Counted from the first letter of the stretch, positions 21,551 to 32,756 are shown. The stretch: DNA of 64,000 nucleotides from Cenococcum geophilum 1.58 (GCA_001692895.1 KV748234.1:744001-808000), one strand, 5' to 3'. Made by a program: numbers and translations. The notes: generated by a model not told the origin, from the letters alone.

Positions 21551-21847
21551 TTGCCCCCTACTAATGGCCTTAATAGTTAGTGGTTGACGTAATTGGCGAG
21601 CAGTTAAGGGCATTTAGCAACTCGACCGACTAGCCTATGTTGTGTTTTTTTAACACGCAGCCTACGCGCAACCTGCGCAACCATAATTATATTTAGAGCC
21701 ATCTACCTCTTTTATACTAATAGTATATTTTAGATAATAAAGGCTACTTTAAAGCCATTTATAAGGCTAGTAAGGTAAATTATACGCACTTCTTTATACA
21801 ATCTATTATATTATTTTAGATAATTTAATATAATATAGCGATGGTCC

Positions 21848-22040
21848 TCTTTTACCTACCTGCCTACCTACCTGCCTGCTTACTTACCTGTCTACCTACC
21901 TACCTACCTACCTGCTTGCCTGCCTGCCTGCCTACCTACCTATCTACCTACCTACTTACCTGCTTACCTACCTGCCTGCCTACCTGCCTGCTTACCTACT
22001 TACCTACCTACCTATTTGCCTGCCTGCTTATCTGCCTACG
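21848..22040. repeat. Tetranucleotide microsatellite (CCTA/CCTG)n
   Basis: About 190 bp of CCTACCTGCCTG-type units. A 67-codon open frame over it, encoding Leu/Pro/Cys/Tyr/Thr repeats, is an artefact of the repeat. Confidence 0.95.
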
Positions 22041-22044
22041 TTAG

Positions 22045-22455
22045 TATTTGGTTCAATTTAGGGAAGGGGTTAGCCTAGTTAAAGGCTCTAATTTATTCAA
22101 ATCGTTCTCTATAGCCGTTCGCTAGCTGTATATTTAAACGGTAGTTATCTAGGATGCCTCCCTAGGAGGCCTTAATTTGATTTAGTAACGGGCCGATATT
22201 AAAGCTCTAGTTTAATTCGATTGATTAATTAATTAAATTGTTCGTAGTGTTCGCTAGCTGGTTATTTAAACGGTCGTTGTCTAGTTCTGGTAACGGTCGT
22301 CTAGTTTTAAGGCGGTCGTTTAGTTCTAGTAACGGTCCTCTACTAGCTACCTCTTAAGGTAGGAAGGATGTAAGGAAGGGTAAAAAATAAGGTGGCTATA
22401 AAGGGGGTAACTTGGTAGAGGCATATATAGGCTATTGGAATATAGCGGGGACCTA
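22045..22455. repeat. Dispersed repeat R, copy 1
   Basis: Aligns with 25362-25855. Shared words are TTCAATTTAGG, CTCCCTAGGAGGCCTTAATTT, GGTTATTTAAACGGTCGT and AGGAAGGGTAAAAAATAAGGT. It includes a small tandem array of about 20 bp units (ACGGTCGTCTAGTTCTAGTA) near 22270-22345. Both copies are immediately preceded by a long microsatellite. Confidence 0.82.
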
Positions 22456-22650
22456 ATACAGAGCTTCGTATAGAGCCTCCGTACGTAGAGCTTTGCGTAA
22501 AGCCTCGTGTAGAGCCTTTATACATAGAGCTTCGTATAGAGCTTTGTGTAGAGCTTTGTGTAGAGCTTTGTATAGAGCTTTATGCAGAGCTTTATATAAA
22601 GCTTTATATAGAGCTTTGTGTAGAGCTTTATATAGAGCTTTATATAGGGC
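22455..22650. repeat. AGAGCTTT array, second block
   Basis: About fourteen units close to GTATAGAGCTTT with variants (TAGAGCTTCGT, TAGAGCCTC). The unit length is mostly 12 bp. Confidence 0.88.
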
Positions 22651-22974
22651 CTCTTGCGTAATTAGTATATAACTTAAAAATATTATATTATATTACCTTA
22701 ATTGCATATTAAGGAATATATAAGTTAGTTAACCGCGTGTTATTTAACTTTTAAATATGTCAAGTTGGTCAATTGTATGTTAATTACGCGAAACGCGCTA
22801 AATAAAGTCTACTTAAATCTCAGCCTGCGAATATGTTCCCGATATAGTAGAGTTTCTAACAGAGCCTCTGGTAGAGCCTCTAACTTAGTTTTAGCATATA
22901 CTATATTTAACCAAGTATCTATTAATCTATAATAATTCTAGCTTAAAGCTAGGCTTTATAATTAATTTCCTTAG

Positions 22975-23105
22975 CTGCTAGAGCTTTACTAAAGCTCTAA
23001 ACGGGGCTCTACTAAAGCTTTAAACGGAGTTCTATTAAAGCTCTATTAAAGCTCTATTAAAGCTCTATACGGAGCTCTCTATTAAAGCTCTGCTAAAGCT
23101 CTATA
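22975..23105. repeat. AGAGCTTT array, third block, inverted
   Basis: Units read TAAAGCTCTA, the opposite orientation to the block at 22455-22650, so the two arrays form an inverted pair around 22650-22975. Confidence 0.8.
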
Positions 23106-23163
23106 TCTACTATAATATCACGTAATAATAATTTTTAAAATACCCAGTAGGGGTTAATTATTT

Positions 23164-24544
23164 GTGGGTATTTCTTCTAGGACATTTAAGTATTTATAGG
23201 TGTACACTTTTTTATATACCAACTCCGTGACTAGGTAGGGAGTAAGGTAGTATTAACTATATCTACCCAACCTATTGTAGGCCCTATTTATAACCTTAAT
23301 AAAATAATTTAGAATAAGCAGTTAGAGAAATTATGATCCTTTAACCATTTTTTATTTTATTATCTTGTATTCCGTTAATAAAGTTACTAGTATTACTCTT
23401 TACATATCTAAGCTAAACTATAATTTTAAGACTACTATGCCTAAAGTATAGGGTTTTTACTCTGGATAGGTATTTAATTAAAAGATCTCTTCTAAAGAAC
23501 TTATCTTTCTACTAAAACAAAGTCATGTCCTGTAAGCTTCCTTAGAAACTAAGAGTATCTATTAATAAAAATGCTGCAGCAAAACGTACTAGAAAAAAAA
23601 AGTGATAACGTTATAAGTTTTGCATTATATAAGCAATGTTCTATACCTAATATTTGGGATAATGTTGATCATATTGAGACAATATTGCCTGGGGTATTAA
23701 ATAAGGATAATTCTATAAAGTGGGTTGTGCTAGTTGTTATAGAGGGTAGTAGGGAAGCAAATATGCCTTATGTTCGCGTAAAAGAAAGCTAGAAGGATAG
23801 GCAGCAAGTCTAAACTATAGATACTTATTAATTGTTTACAAAGCTAATATTATAGTAGATACTTTATTTTTTAAACAGGACCTATAAGTTAACAATCTAG
23901 GAAAGATAAAGCAATATGAGGGTTTTTAAACAAGGTCTAGTATATAGCAAGTCCTTTTAAGAATAGAAAATAATCGGGAACAACCTTAATAAATAATTTG
24001 GTTAAAAAAAAGTATATAGATCTTGTGATTCCCTTTAATATAAGAAGGTAAGTTCTTTACTAGTAGCTAGTTTTATATAGGGGGGTTCCGACTAAACTTG
24101 CTTTTATTTTTCCTTAGAAATAATTATGCTAATTAAAGTAGGGTAAACCGCGTAGCGCTAAGCTTCCACTGCTAACTCCTTATAATAGCTATACTAATAT
24201 AATTGAAATAAAAATGTACTAGTAGTGCAGATATTGGAAAATAGTACAATAGCAACTCTTAATATATTTTAGACCTAGATGCTATCTAAGTATAACATTT
24301 AATGTTTATAAAGCGTTTTTGTTCTTGCTATTGTATTAACTAAATATCTTGAAGTATTTTGTAGTAAATTATTAAATATACGCATCTAATCCTAAATCTA
24401 CTGTTATGGTTTTATTGATTAAGATTAAGACCCACAACGGGTTAGGTAGGTATAGGTAATACTACCTTACTCCCTACCCAATCACGGGGTATATAAAAAA
24501 TTGCATACCTAAAATAACCCAAAATACCCGACTAAGAAATACCC
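23164..24544. mobile_element. Unknown DNA-transposon-like element with about 120-bp TIRs
   Basis: The left end (23164-23290) and the right end (24425-24544) are inverted copies. Shared words are GGGTATTTCTT, TTTTTTATATACC and AGGTAGGGAGTAAGGTAGTATTA. Both start with GGGTATTTC-like sequence. The interior of about 1.1 kb is AT-rich and includes a 73-codon open frame (23571-23792) without a recognised domain. TIR length would suit a MULE or an hAT/Tc1 derivative, but no clear target duplication was found and no transposase motif is seen. Confidence 0.7.
23571..23792 (+). CDS. 73-codon open frame inside the unknown TIR element
   Basis: It is uninterrupted and begins MLQQNVLEKKSDNV. The predicted peptide has no signal, membrane segment or motif that I recognise. 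It uses more CpA/TpG than its surroundings, so it may be a surviving piece of the element's own protein. Chance openness is a real alternative. Confidence 0.25.
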   Translation: MLQQNVLEKKSDNVISFALYKQCSIPNIWDNVDHIETILPGVLNKDNSIKWVVLVVIEGSREANMPYVRVKES

Positions 24545-25050
24545 TACCTAATTGGGTAGAGTAAATAAAATAGCGTTAGGAAAACTATAGAATGGTAGGG
24601 GCTAGCCTAGGGCTAGCCCCTAGTACTATTAGCCAAATTAGCTAATCTGCTTATGTACATTTATTTACGCTAGCCTAGGGCCACTTTAGTAACATTAGCA
24701 ACATTAATAACATTAATAACTTTATATTCAAAAATTATAATATTTCCTATAATTACAATATTTATAAAAAAAATTCAAAATTCAAAATAGTAGTTTTCTG
24801 TTATTTTTAAGGTGTAAAATATTTAAATTAATAATATTATAGGCAAGGCTTTATATTTTATATATAAAATATAATTTAAAAAAAAAGTAATGAATAAAGT
24901 AGCTATATAGGGGGTGTATTTAGTAAAGGTATATATAAAGGCTTAATCTATATACTACTTCCTACTCTATAAGCTAATGCAGCAACTAGATCTACTACTT
25001 GCTTAGTGTCCTTTAAGCAATCTAGATAATCTAAATTAATCCTTCCTGCC
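24545..25050. other. AT-rich junction with CTAGCC palindromes
   Basis: An inverted pair GGGGCTAGCC/GGCTAGCCCC lies at 24600-24620 and a related GCTAGCCTAGGG at 24670-24682. About 24897-24940 repeats the tail of repeat R (AAAGTAGCTATATAGGGGG). Nothing coding is visible. Confidence 0.5.
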
Positions 25051-25054
25051 TGCC

Positions 25055-25190
25055 ACCTGTGTCTATATCTGTGTCTATATCTATATCTATATCTATGTCT
25101 ATGTCTATATCTATGTCTATATCTATGTCTGTGTCTATATCTATGTCTATGTCTATATTTATATCTATATCTATATTAGTCAGCCAGTTA
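25055..25190. repeat. Hexanucleotide microsatellite (CTATAT/CTATGT)n
   Basis: About 135 bp of TATCTATGTC-like units. It precedes repeat R copy 2, as the CCTA/CCTG array precedes copy 1. Confidence 0.93.
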
Positions 25191-25361
25191 TAGAAGCTCT
25201 ACGTCGTTCTATGGGGACAATTACTTAGGCGTTAAGCGATTGATTAAGGAGACGAGGGGGGAGCCTCTTAGAGGCTCTAAAATACCAATTAGTGGTATTT
25301 CTAACAATCCGCCAACTATGTACTAATTTCCTAACTAGGCCTAGTGCCTTCCTACCTATAT

Positions 25362-25855
25362 CAGTGTCTGATTCAATTTAGGTAAGGGGTTAAAGGCTCT
25401 AATTGATTTAATTAACCAATTAATTGCATTAATTCAATTGATTGGTTGATTGTATTAATTTAAATTGTTCTCCATAGGCGTTTACCAGCTATATATTCGA
25501 ATGGTAGTCGTCTAGGGTGCCTCCCTAGGAGGCCTTAATTTAATTTAGTAATAGGCTAATATTGAGGCTCTGGTTTGATTCGACCGATCGATTAAATTAT
25601 TTATAGTGTTTGCTGGCTGGTTATTTAAACGGTCGTCGTCTAGTTCTAGGGTAGTTGTCTAGTTTTAGTAACGGTCGTCTAGTCCTAGTAACGGTTATCT
25701 AGTTCTAGCGACGGTCCTATACTAGCTGCCGTTCTAGTGCTTCCCTAGAAAGGATATAAGATATAAGGAAGGGTAAAAAATAAGGTAGCTATATAGGGGG
25801 CATATTTAGTAGAGGTACGTGTAGGCTATTAGGAATATAGTAGGGACCTAATAGC
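25362..25855. repeat. Dispersed repeat R, copy 2
   Basis: Homologous to 22045-22455, with extra AATTGATT-rich sequence near 25400-25470 and a longer 20-bp tandem block at 25625-25720. Confidence 0.82.
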
Positions 25856-25904
25856 ATTGCGTGCCGTATATATATAAGGGGGAGCGGAGTGTTGCTAGAG
25901 TTGT

Positions 25905-25972
25905 TTGGGGGTGTCGTTTTAGGGGAGGGTGTTGTTTGGGGGAGGGAGGTGTTGCTTAGGGGCTAGCTATAA
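25905..25972 (+). repeat. G-run cluster, possible G-quadruplex
   Basis: Runs GGGGG, GGGG, GGG, GGGGG, GGG and GGGG occur within 70 bp, in imperfect GTGTTGTTTGGGGG-like units, within otherwise AT-rich DNA. Four or more G-runs with short loops meet the usual G4 pattern. Confidence 0.6.
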
Positions 25973-26621
25973 GCCAGCTTATTGCTATAATTGCGCTCTT
26001 TTAGCAATAGCCATTTAAGTATTATACTTTTTGCTGGCGTAGTACTAGCGTATAGCTCTAGGCTTTGGCGAATATAGCGGAAAGCTAGCTCTGAGCCCCA
26101 AAAACGCTTTTAGCAGAACTAAATTTCCTACGCCATTCCCAGTTTTCCTGACGAGGCCTACTCCTAACCCATTACCCAATCTATTATGGGCCCTGCTACT
26201 AATCTATTTAAAATATATATAGACTACAATTCTATTAAAGCTAGAAACCGCATAAAATTCTATTAAATAAGGTTTATCCTTGCTAAACATAATTATTCCT
26301 TAGCTAGAACTATGCTATACAGTAACTTTAATAATATTAAAGCTTAGATTAAAAGGAATTAGCAGCTAGTTAAGAAGCTTAAGAGCTTTAACGTCTTTTT
26401 ATATTTTGCTATTAGTTAAGTATATAGGACGTATATAGGGCAACACTTTTAAAAGGTAGGATATATTATAGATTAATAGATAGCTACTATCTAAATTGCT
26501 TATAGGCTAAGATCTTACTCTTAATTTAAGCTAGCGTGCTAACCTTAAAGTTATAGCGCTTCTATATATTTAACGTTATACCTTTACCTAGCTTCTTTAT
26601 ATTTAGTATATTAATATTCTA
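25973..26621 (+). other. Unclassified decayed coding-like DNA
   Basis: A plus-strand reading with few stops runs at about 26190-26400 (FKIYIDYNSIKARNR). It could be an N-terminal part of a transposase, but no helix-turn-helix or catalytic motif is clear. It ends abruptly at 26622, where copy 3 of the GC-rich element begins at its spacer. Confidence 0.35.
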
Positions 26622-28575
26622 GCCCGCGAAGCCCTACTATATATATCCACATTACTGTAGGTGGAAATATTATTAGGAAATAATTTCTTATAATAGCTAA
26701 GTGCAGAGGTAATAGAGGAGAGCTATCGCAGCGCGCTGCGCACGCTAGTGTTGCCACTCTATAATATTAAGCCTGCGACGTGTATATCGCCCTTAATAAC
26801 ACTAGAAGTCCTACTATCCCTATTTAGGGCTTCTATTATACTATTTAGGGGGGCTATTAAAGGAAACTAGAATATAAAAACTACCTAATATATAACTATC
26901 TGGCTTATAGCTAGGCCCAAAACTAGCCTTATTTAGCTAGTTAACGTAAATAAGCCCTAGGCGTATAATAGGATACCCTTAGGTTTATACTAGCTCTAAG
27001 ACTAAGAAGATATAGTAAAGGTATAGGGAACCTCTTTTTATAAGAACTTGTTAAGGTTAATGCGTTATAAATACCTTATATAAAACTTATTAAGGCCCTA
27101 AGGCTACTATAAAGAACTTATTAAGGCCTTACCTAAAAAATATATTAAGGCCCCTTTATAAGGGCCTATCTAGTATCTAGTACACCCAGGTGACTTAAAA
27201 GAGGGTCTTAATAGGCGTAGTACGCGCAACCTAGACGATAGCGACGCGATAGTAATATAATGGCAACGTAATGGCGACCAAACGGCTTAATAAGGTGGAA
27301 ATATAGGTAAAGCTCTAGGTAGCGGAAATATAGGCCAGTTTTAACGGCCCTATAGCGTTTAACTTATAGTTAACTTATATAAGGGTTTTAATAGGCGTAG
27401 TGTATATAACCTAATGCGTATATATATAAGACGACTTATATAAGGGTTTTAATAGGCGTAGTATACGTAACCTAATATATATATATAGGGAAGGCTATAG
27501 GGGAAATACAGGCTAGTTAGATAAGGACTTAATAGTTAGAGATATAGGCTAGCTTATAAAAGGGGGGAATATAAGCTTAGTTAGTAAAATAGGGTAAAGG
27601 AGATTGCCTAACGGGACCTAGTCTATAACCTATTCTATAAAATATAGTTAGCTTATTATAGGGAGACCTTTATAGGTAATATAAAATGGGAACTAGCAGT
27701 ATATAGGGTGTTACGCCCCTATATTACTACTAGCCTTTTATAGGGTATAGTATGTAGTAGCCACTACTAGCTCTAAGGACCTTACCCCTTAGCTAGGCTT
27801 TAACCCTTAGTATACCTAATAGGTAGGTAGGATTATGTTCTAGCTAGAGAGATTATTATATAGCTTAAAAGAACGGATATATATATTAGTATATTAATAG
27901 ACGGAACCGTTTGCCTCTAGGGCGGTATACTAGTAAGATATACTTAAGAAGTAAATAGAAGTTACTTAGGCGGAAAATATCACAGCGACTCAGTCAATCG
28001 AGGCACGAGCGCCGTAAAGAACGTATGTAAGCCTGTACAATTGGTAGTCTATAGACCCAGATATTAAGATAAGGAGCAGAAGGTGGAAAAGGACACGTCT
28101 ATATACATATGCTAAGGCTTAAGCAAGCCCCCTAACTAGATCCGTTACGGTACCGTAACAGAAAAGGTTTTTAGCTAGGCCTTAACCATAAAAGGTATAT
28201 CTAAGGCTATATTTTAGGATGCAGCTATAATACCCTTATAAGATTATACTAGTAGGTACGTAAGATAGGAGTTATAACCCCTAAAAATAGTAGCTTATAC
28301 CTATACTAGTAAAAATAATAAAGAGAAATATAAAACTAAAGGCTATAAAAGGCTTTTAGGTCGTATAAAAGCGTACTAACTTTAAAAGAAAACTTTTATT
28401 TATAAAATATCTAAACGAACTAGTAAAACCCCCTATATAATTAGTGGTGGTAGCTAATTACTTATAGCCTAGAATAATATATTAGAAAATTAAGGTAGAG
28501 GCCTAAATAAGTAGGTATATTTAACTCTACTATATTACTAGTCCTATTAGAATATATAACTACCTACTAGATATA
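26622..28575. mobile_element. GC-rich inverted-repeat element, copy 3 (left arm missing)
   Basis: Matches copy 1 from its spacer start (AGCCCGCGAAGCCCTACT) through the right arm and on to 9015. It is strongly RIP-altered compared with copy 1. It still carries a GGCCTTAATAAG block that copy 1 keeps only in its left arm, so copy 3 preserves the more complete arm. It is interrupted by the solo LTR at 27978-28160. Confidence 0.8.
27978..28160 (-). mobile_element. Solo LTR of the Gypsy-1/2 family, 183 bp
   Basis: Starts TATCACAGCGACTCAGTCAA, like the Gypsy-2 LTR (TGTTAGCGACTCAGTCAA), and ends CCGTAACA. Five-bp duplications GAAAA lie at 27973-27977 and 28161-28165. It is shorter than the 227-bp family LTR and diverged in the middle. 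Confidence 0.85.
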
Positions 28576-28626
28576 GCTAGATCTAGATATTAAGGCGTAA
28601 TTAAGCGGTAAAAAATATATAATAAG

Positions 28627-28849
28627 TGTTAGCAACTTAGTTAATCAAGGTATAAGTACGGCAAGAGGGTCGCGCAAGCCTATATAATTGGATTGTCTAT
28701 TAATAAGGATCTAAAGCTAAAGAAAGGAAAGGGAAAGAATAGAAGTACCGCTTAAGGTTATATATAATCCTTTAGTTATATAACTGTACTTTACTATTAT
28801 ATAATGGCAATCTACGGCAATCTAACGGTAATATGCCAGTACTGTAATA
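28627..28849 (-). repeat. Gypsy-1 3' LTR
   Basis: In element sense it runs from TATTACAG-like to CTAACA, with the C-rich complement of the polypurine tract directly beside it (28850-28862). It matches the split 5' LTR. Confidence 0.9.
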
Positions 28850-31800
28850 TTACCCCCCCCTCTAAAAAAGCCTACCCTTAGGCTTTATAGTCCGTATTAT
28901 ACCTATAGGGTATTTTTATCTTTATACTCTTTCGGTAGCTTATTGTCTTTACTATACCAGCATTCTATCTATTTATTTAGGTATTTTAGCGGTTTAGGTT
29001 TATTAGGGTACTAGTTATAAAACTCTTAAAGCTTATAGGGACTACCTATAAAGTTCTATATAGGGTACTAAGTAGGGTCTAGGTTATATCCTTTTTAATT
29101 AATATAATACTTTAGCGTTCCCCTTACGAGTTTATAAACTAATATTTCTTTAATTTCCTATTTATTATTGCTATTAACTTAAATTAGTAGGGGCGGTTTA
29201 TTCTTTTATTTGGGTAATAGGTTATTTATAGCTTTCCGTAGCTTATCCAGCAAAAAAATAGGGTAGACCTTAATTAAATCCGGGAGCTTTACGTTATATA
29301 AGTTGCCTATCTTCTTAAGGACCTTATATAGTCCTACTATCTAATAGTCTAGCCTATAGCTAGGCCGTTCTGTCTTTTAGTTCTTTATTATAACCTAGAC
29401 TATATCGCCTATAGTAAAGTTAGGCTTACGCCTATACTTATTTGCCTACTATTCCATTAATTTCTAGGCTTTTAGATTTATATAGGCTACCGTCTAGGTT
29501 CCTTTAAGCACTTAGCGTACTGCTAGGCTTCCTTATAGGATAGCCTTTCGCGTATAGTTTGGGGTCCCTCTGATCTTTTCTAGTTAAAGCTTATATAGGG
29601 TAAGTAGCCTATTTCTAGTTAAATAGGGGCAAATCTAGTAGAGTTATGGGGTAGGGTTGCTTGGGTATAGTCTATTAGGGGTAGTAGTTTAGCCTAATTA
29701 TTTTAGAAGTAGTTAATAAAAGGCTAAAGTCTTTGGTCTAAATACTAATTTATAATCTCTATTTAGCTATCTATTTATCTAGGGGTAGTATACTATAAAG
29801 AGCTTTAGCTTAATACCTAGAATCTAGGTAAACTCGTTCTAGAAGGCTAATATAAACTACAGCCCGTGATTAAATATAATAGTATTTAGTAGTCTATAAA
29901 TACGGTAAACGTAGTAAATATATAGTTAGGCTGCTTCTTTAGTATTAATATTCTTATAATAGAGAATTAAGAACGGGCGCTTACTAAAGCAGTTAACTAG
30001 AATTATAACTATATTATATCCATTACGGTCTATAGGTAGCCTATAGAAGTCTATAAAAATATACTACTAAGGGCGTTTTAGTATTAGGAGTGGCTTTTAT
30101 AGTCCTAAGGTTCTATTTTATAGAATTATAAACCTACGGTAACCGTTATAGTTCCATATATAACGGTTAATATTTATAACTATTCCGGGCTAGTAGTAAC
30201 GGTTACTAATAATCTTATAAGTCTTATTTTTTTTAGGATAGGCCGTAGAGACCTAGGTATATACTTTAGCGATAAGCCAAGTCTATAAGTTTTATTCTTT
30301 TACTACCGCTAGCCTTACCTAGTGCTTTAGCAGTCCATTTTTAAGGGACTATAGGCTGCTAATACTCTTTATCTTTTTACGGTACTCCTATAAAGAAGGA
30401 ACTGTACGGTTTACCTATAGTAGTTTATTAATAAGATTAAGTTCCGTAAAGTTAATAGGATATATTTTAGCGTTTAAAAAGTCTATATTTAGTTCTGCCC
30501 GTATATAGGGGTTAAGGTACTTTAGTTATAGTAGCGTCTAAGTCTATAATAAGATTTTTGCGATTATCTGGTTATTTATATCCTATTTACGCCTTATAAG
30601 AGCGTCCGCATAGTTAGTGGCGCCTGGCCTATATATAATTAAAAAGTAAAACTAAGATAGGATATCCGCCTAGCGCGCCTACCGTGCTGTAAGGGCCTTT
30701 ATTATTATAAAATATTCTAAGGCTATATAATTAGAAACTACCTAAATAGGCTTAGGAGTCTCTTTTAGCTATACTCGCTAGTGCTAAAAGCTAGAGATAA
30801 TAGCCAGTATTTTTTTATTATAAATTGGGTAGTCTAGCTTAGCATCTACTATAGTCTTTAAGTAGTAAGTAATAGGGTGCTATTCTCCGTCTGTCTACTT
30901 CTAGAAGTAGACGCTAGTAATAACACTATCTAAAGTATCGGTTTCTAACATTAAGGGCTATTTTAGGTTAAAGTGGGCGAGTAAGGGAGCCGAGACTAGT
31001 CGTTTCTTAGGTTTGCCTTAATTCCGTCTATACTAATAATAAACCCTAGGTACTTTATACGCTTAATACTAATTTCTAATTTCCTAATATTAGCCTAGAG
31101 GCTAGCCTTATAAAGCTATTATAGAACCTTATAGACGTGCTCCTTATATTCTAACTTATTCTTAAAGTAAATTATAATATTATCTAGGTAGGCTATATAG
31201 AAGTCATTAAGGTAGTTAAAGAGTATATTATTTATATATTGCTAGTACATAGCCAGTCCGTTAGTTAGTCTAAAAGGAAGTACTTTATATTTATATAATC
31301 CGTAATAGGTCCGAAATATAGTAAGATCTATAGATCTAGGGTTTATTTTAATTTAGTAAAAGGCTTAATGGATATTAAGCTTTATAAAGACTCTAGCTCT
31401 ACTTATTTAAGCCAGTGTTTTATTAAGTAGAGGTATTAGATAGCGGTCCTTGCGGGTTATATTATTTAGCTTATAATAGTTAATATAAAAATTAAGCCCT
31501 CCGTTTAGCTTTTTAGTAAAGAGAATTAGTATAGTAAAAGGGGCTTAACTAGGCTTAATAAATCCCTTATATAGGTTATTAATAAGATATTACTTAGTAG
31601 CCTATAATTTAGCAATAGATTGCTAATAAAGGGGGGTATAATTAAGGGAGTTTTTTTTGTCTGGTTTAATCTTAATCTTATAGTTATATAGTTAGTAAGG
31701 TGGGAGTATATCTAATACTGCCTTAGAGAATATATTTTTAAACTTCTAGTATTAATAGGGTAGTTTTTATTCTACTAGCTCCTTATCTATAAGCTCGCTT

Positions 31801-32312
31801 TTTTATCCACTAAGCTTACTTTTCTTTTCTATAATTATTTAATTAATTTTATATAAGCTGGTCGTAAAGGTAATAGTATTAGGTTAAACTAAGTTTTAGT
31901 AGAATTCTACGGCACTAATATAGCAGATATTAATTAGTAGAAGGTCTATAGGTTCCTTTACGGACTTTTATTAAACTATATTTTGCGGTATAAGGTTTAT
32001 AGTCTTTCTTAGCTTATATTTTATATTTTATAGGTTATCCTTCTAGTCTATTAGTTTAGTATAATATCTAGTATTTTTAGCCTTTCTTTATAGATGCGTA
32101 GGGCCTAAGTTCTCTATAGGGGGCTTAGCTAGGCCACTACTAACTTCCTAGGTTTCTAGTGCGGGTAATATAATATAGGTAGTCTAGGGACGGTATAATA
32201 TACGGATCTATTGCGGATTAAGCTATATATCTTTCTTAAAGGCTTAGTCCCTATATATAGTATTAGCTTAGTAAATAGTATTAATCTAGGGCTGTATAAG
32301 GTTTTCTATTAT

Positions 32313-32413
32313 TATAACGTGGCCCGCCTCCACGTCGCTATACGGCCAAAAAGACTGAGAGTGCTTGTGAACTTGTTGTAAGCGCGGAGGGACCTAATAT
32401 ATATACTCTTACA
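32313..32413 (-). repeat. TRIM 3' LTR
   Basis: 101 bp, four differences from 32656-32756. The first base pair reads TA instead of TG on the plus strand. Confidence 0.92.
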
Positions 32414-32605
32414 ATTGCCCTTTCCTCTACGCGCTCGTCCTCGAGCGCTCATAGGGATTCCTCTATACGCCCGTTCGCGCCACAGGGATTAAACGCCATA
32501 AGTATTACTATATTAGTTAGTCCCCAGTAACGTAAGCAATCGGAATCTCCACCGACGCCTTATCACATGGATGCGCGTTAGACTGTACCAGGAGCGAAGT
32601 AACCG

Positions 32606-32622
32606 ATGGGGATCGAACCCAC
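32606..32622 (-). other. tRNA T-arm-like hairpin in the TRIM interior
   Basis: The minus strand reads GTGGGTTCGATCCCCAT: a 5-bp stem and TTCGATC loop that match the tRNA T arm and the Pol III B box (GGTTCGATCC). A neighbouring 7-nt block could act as a 3' acceptor strand, but no matching 5' acceptor strand, D arm or A box is seen. It is therefore not a functional tRNA gene. Confidence 0.55.
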
Positions 32623-32638
32623 GACACCTGGCCCCAGT

Positions 32639-32652
32639 AAGTTCGCAAGCAC
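32639..32652 (-). promoter_or_regulatory. TRIM primer-binding site, self-complementary to the LTR
   Basis: The 14-mer AAGTTCGCAAGCAC (plus strand) is the exact reverse complement of 32704-32717 in the 5' LTR. In the transcript the two would pair 5' leader to primer-binding site, as in Tf1/sushi elements. There is no match to a tRNA 3' end. Confidence 0.8.
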
Positions 32653-32655
32653 AAT

Positions 32656-32756
32656 TGTAACGTGGCCCGCCTCCACGTCGCCATACGGCCAAAAAGACTG
32701 AGAGTGCTTGCGAACTTGTTGTAAGCGCGGCGGGACCTAATATATATACTCTTACA
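32656..32756 (-). repeat. TRIM 5' LTR
   Basis: 101 bp. In element sense it begins TGTAAGAG, has TATATATA near the start, then the self-primer block, and ends ACGTTACA. Confidence 0.92.
32741..32748 (-). promoter_or_regulatory. TATA-like box in the TRIM 5' LTR
   Basis: TATATATA lies 24-31 nt upstream (minus strand) of the self-primer block at 32717. That is the spacing expected if transcription starts at the block that folds back as primer. Confidence 0.6.

Larger units (their letters stand above)
32313..32756 (-). mobile_element. Self-priming TRIM (miniature LTR retrotransposon), 444 bp
   Basis: Two direct repeats of exactly 101 bp (32313-32413 and 32656-32756; four differences) enclose 242 bp. 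The termini are TG/CA-type, with a 4-bp duplication TTAT at 32309-32312 and 32757-32760. Gypsy-2 shows the empty site. Read on the minus strand there is a purine-rich tract before the 3' LTR, and 3 nt after the 5' LTR a 14-nt block that is the perfect complement of a block inside the LTR. This fits self-priming. No protein is encoded, so it would need Gag and reverse transcriptase from another element. Less RIP-altered than its host, hence younger. Confidence 0.88.

Noticed and set aside
21841..22044. 67-codon Leu/Pro/Cys/Tyr open frame
   Set aside because: It is a translation of the CCTA/CCTG microsatellite.
22455..23105. CRISPR-like array
   Set aside because: The AGAGCTTT units are contiguous short tandem repeats without unique spacers, in a fungal genome.
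32600..32660. Functional tRNA gene
   Set aside because: Only a T-arm/B-box-like segment is present. No 5' acceptor strand, D arm or A box can be found upstream at the right distance.
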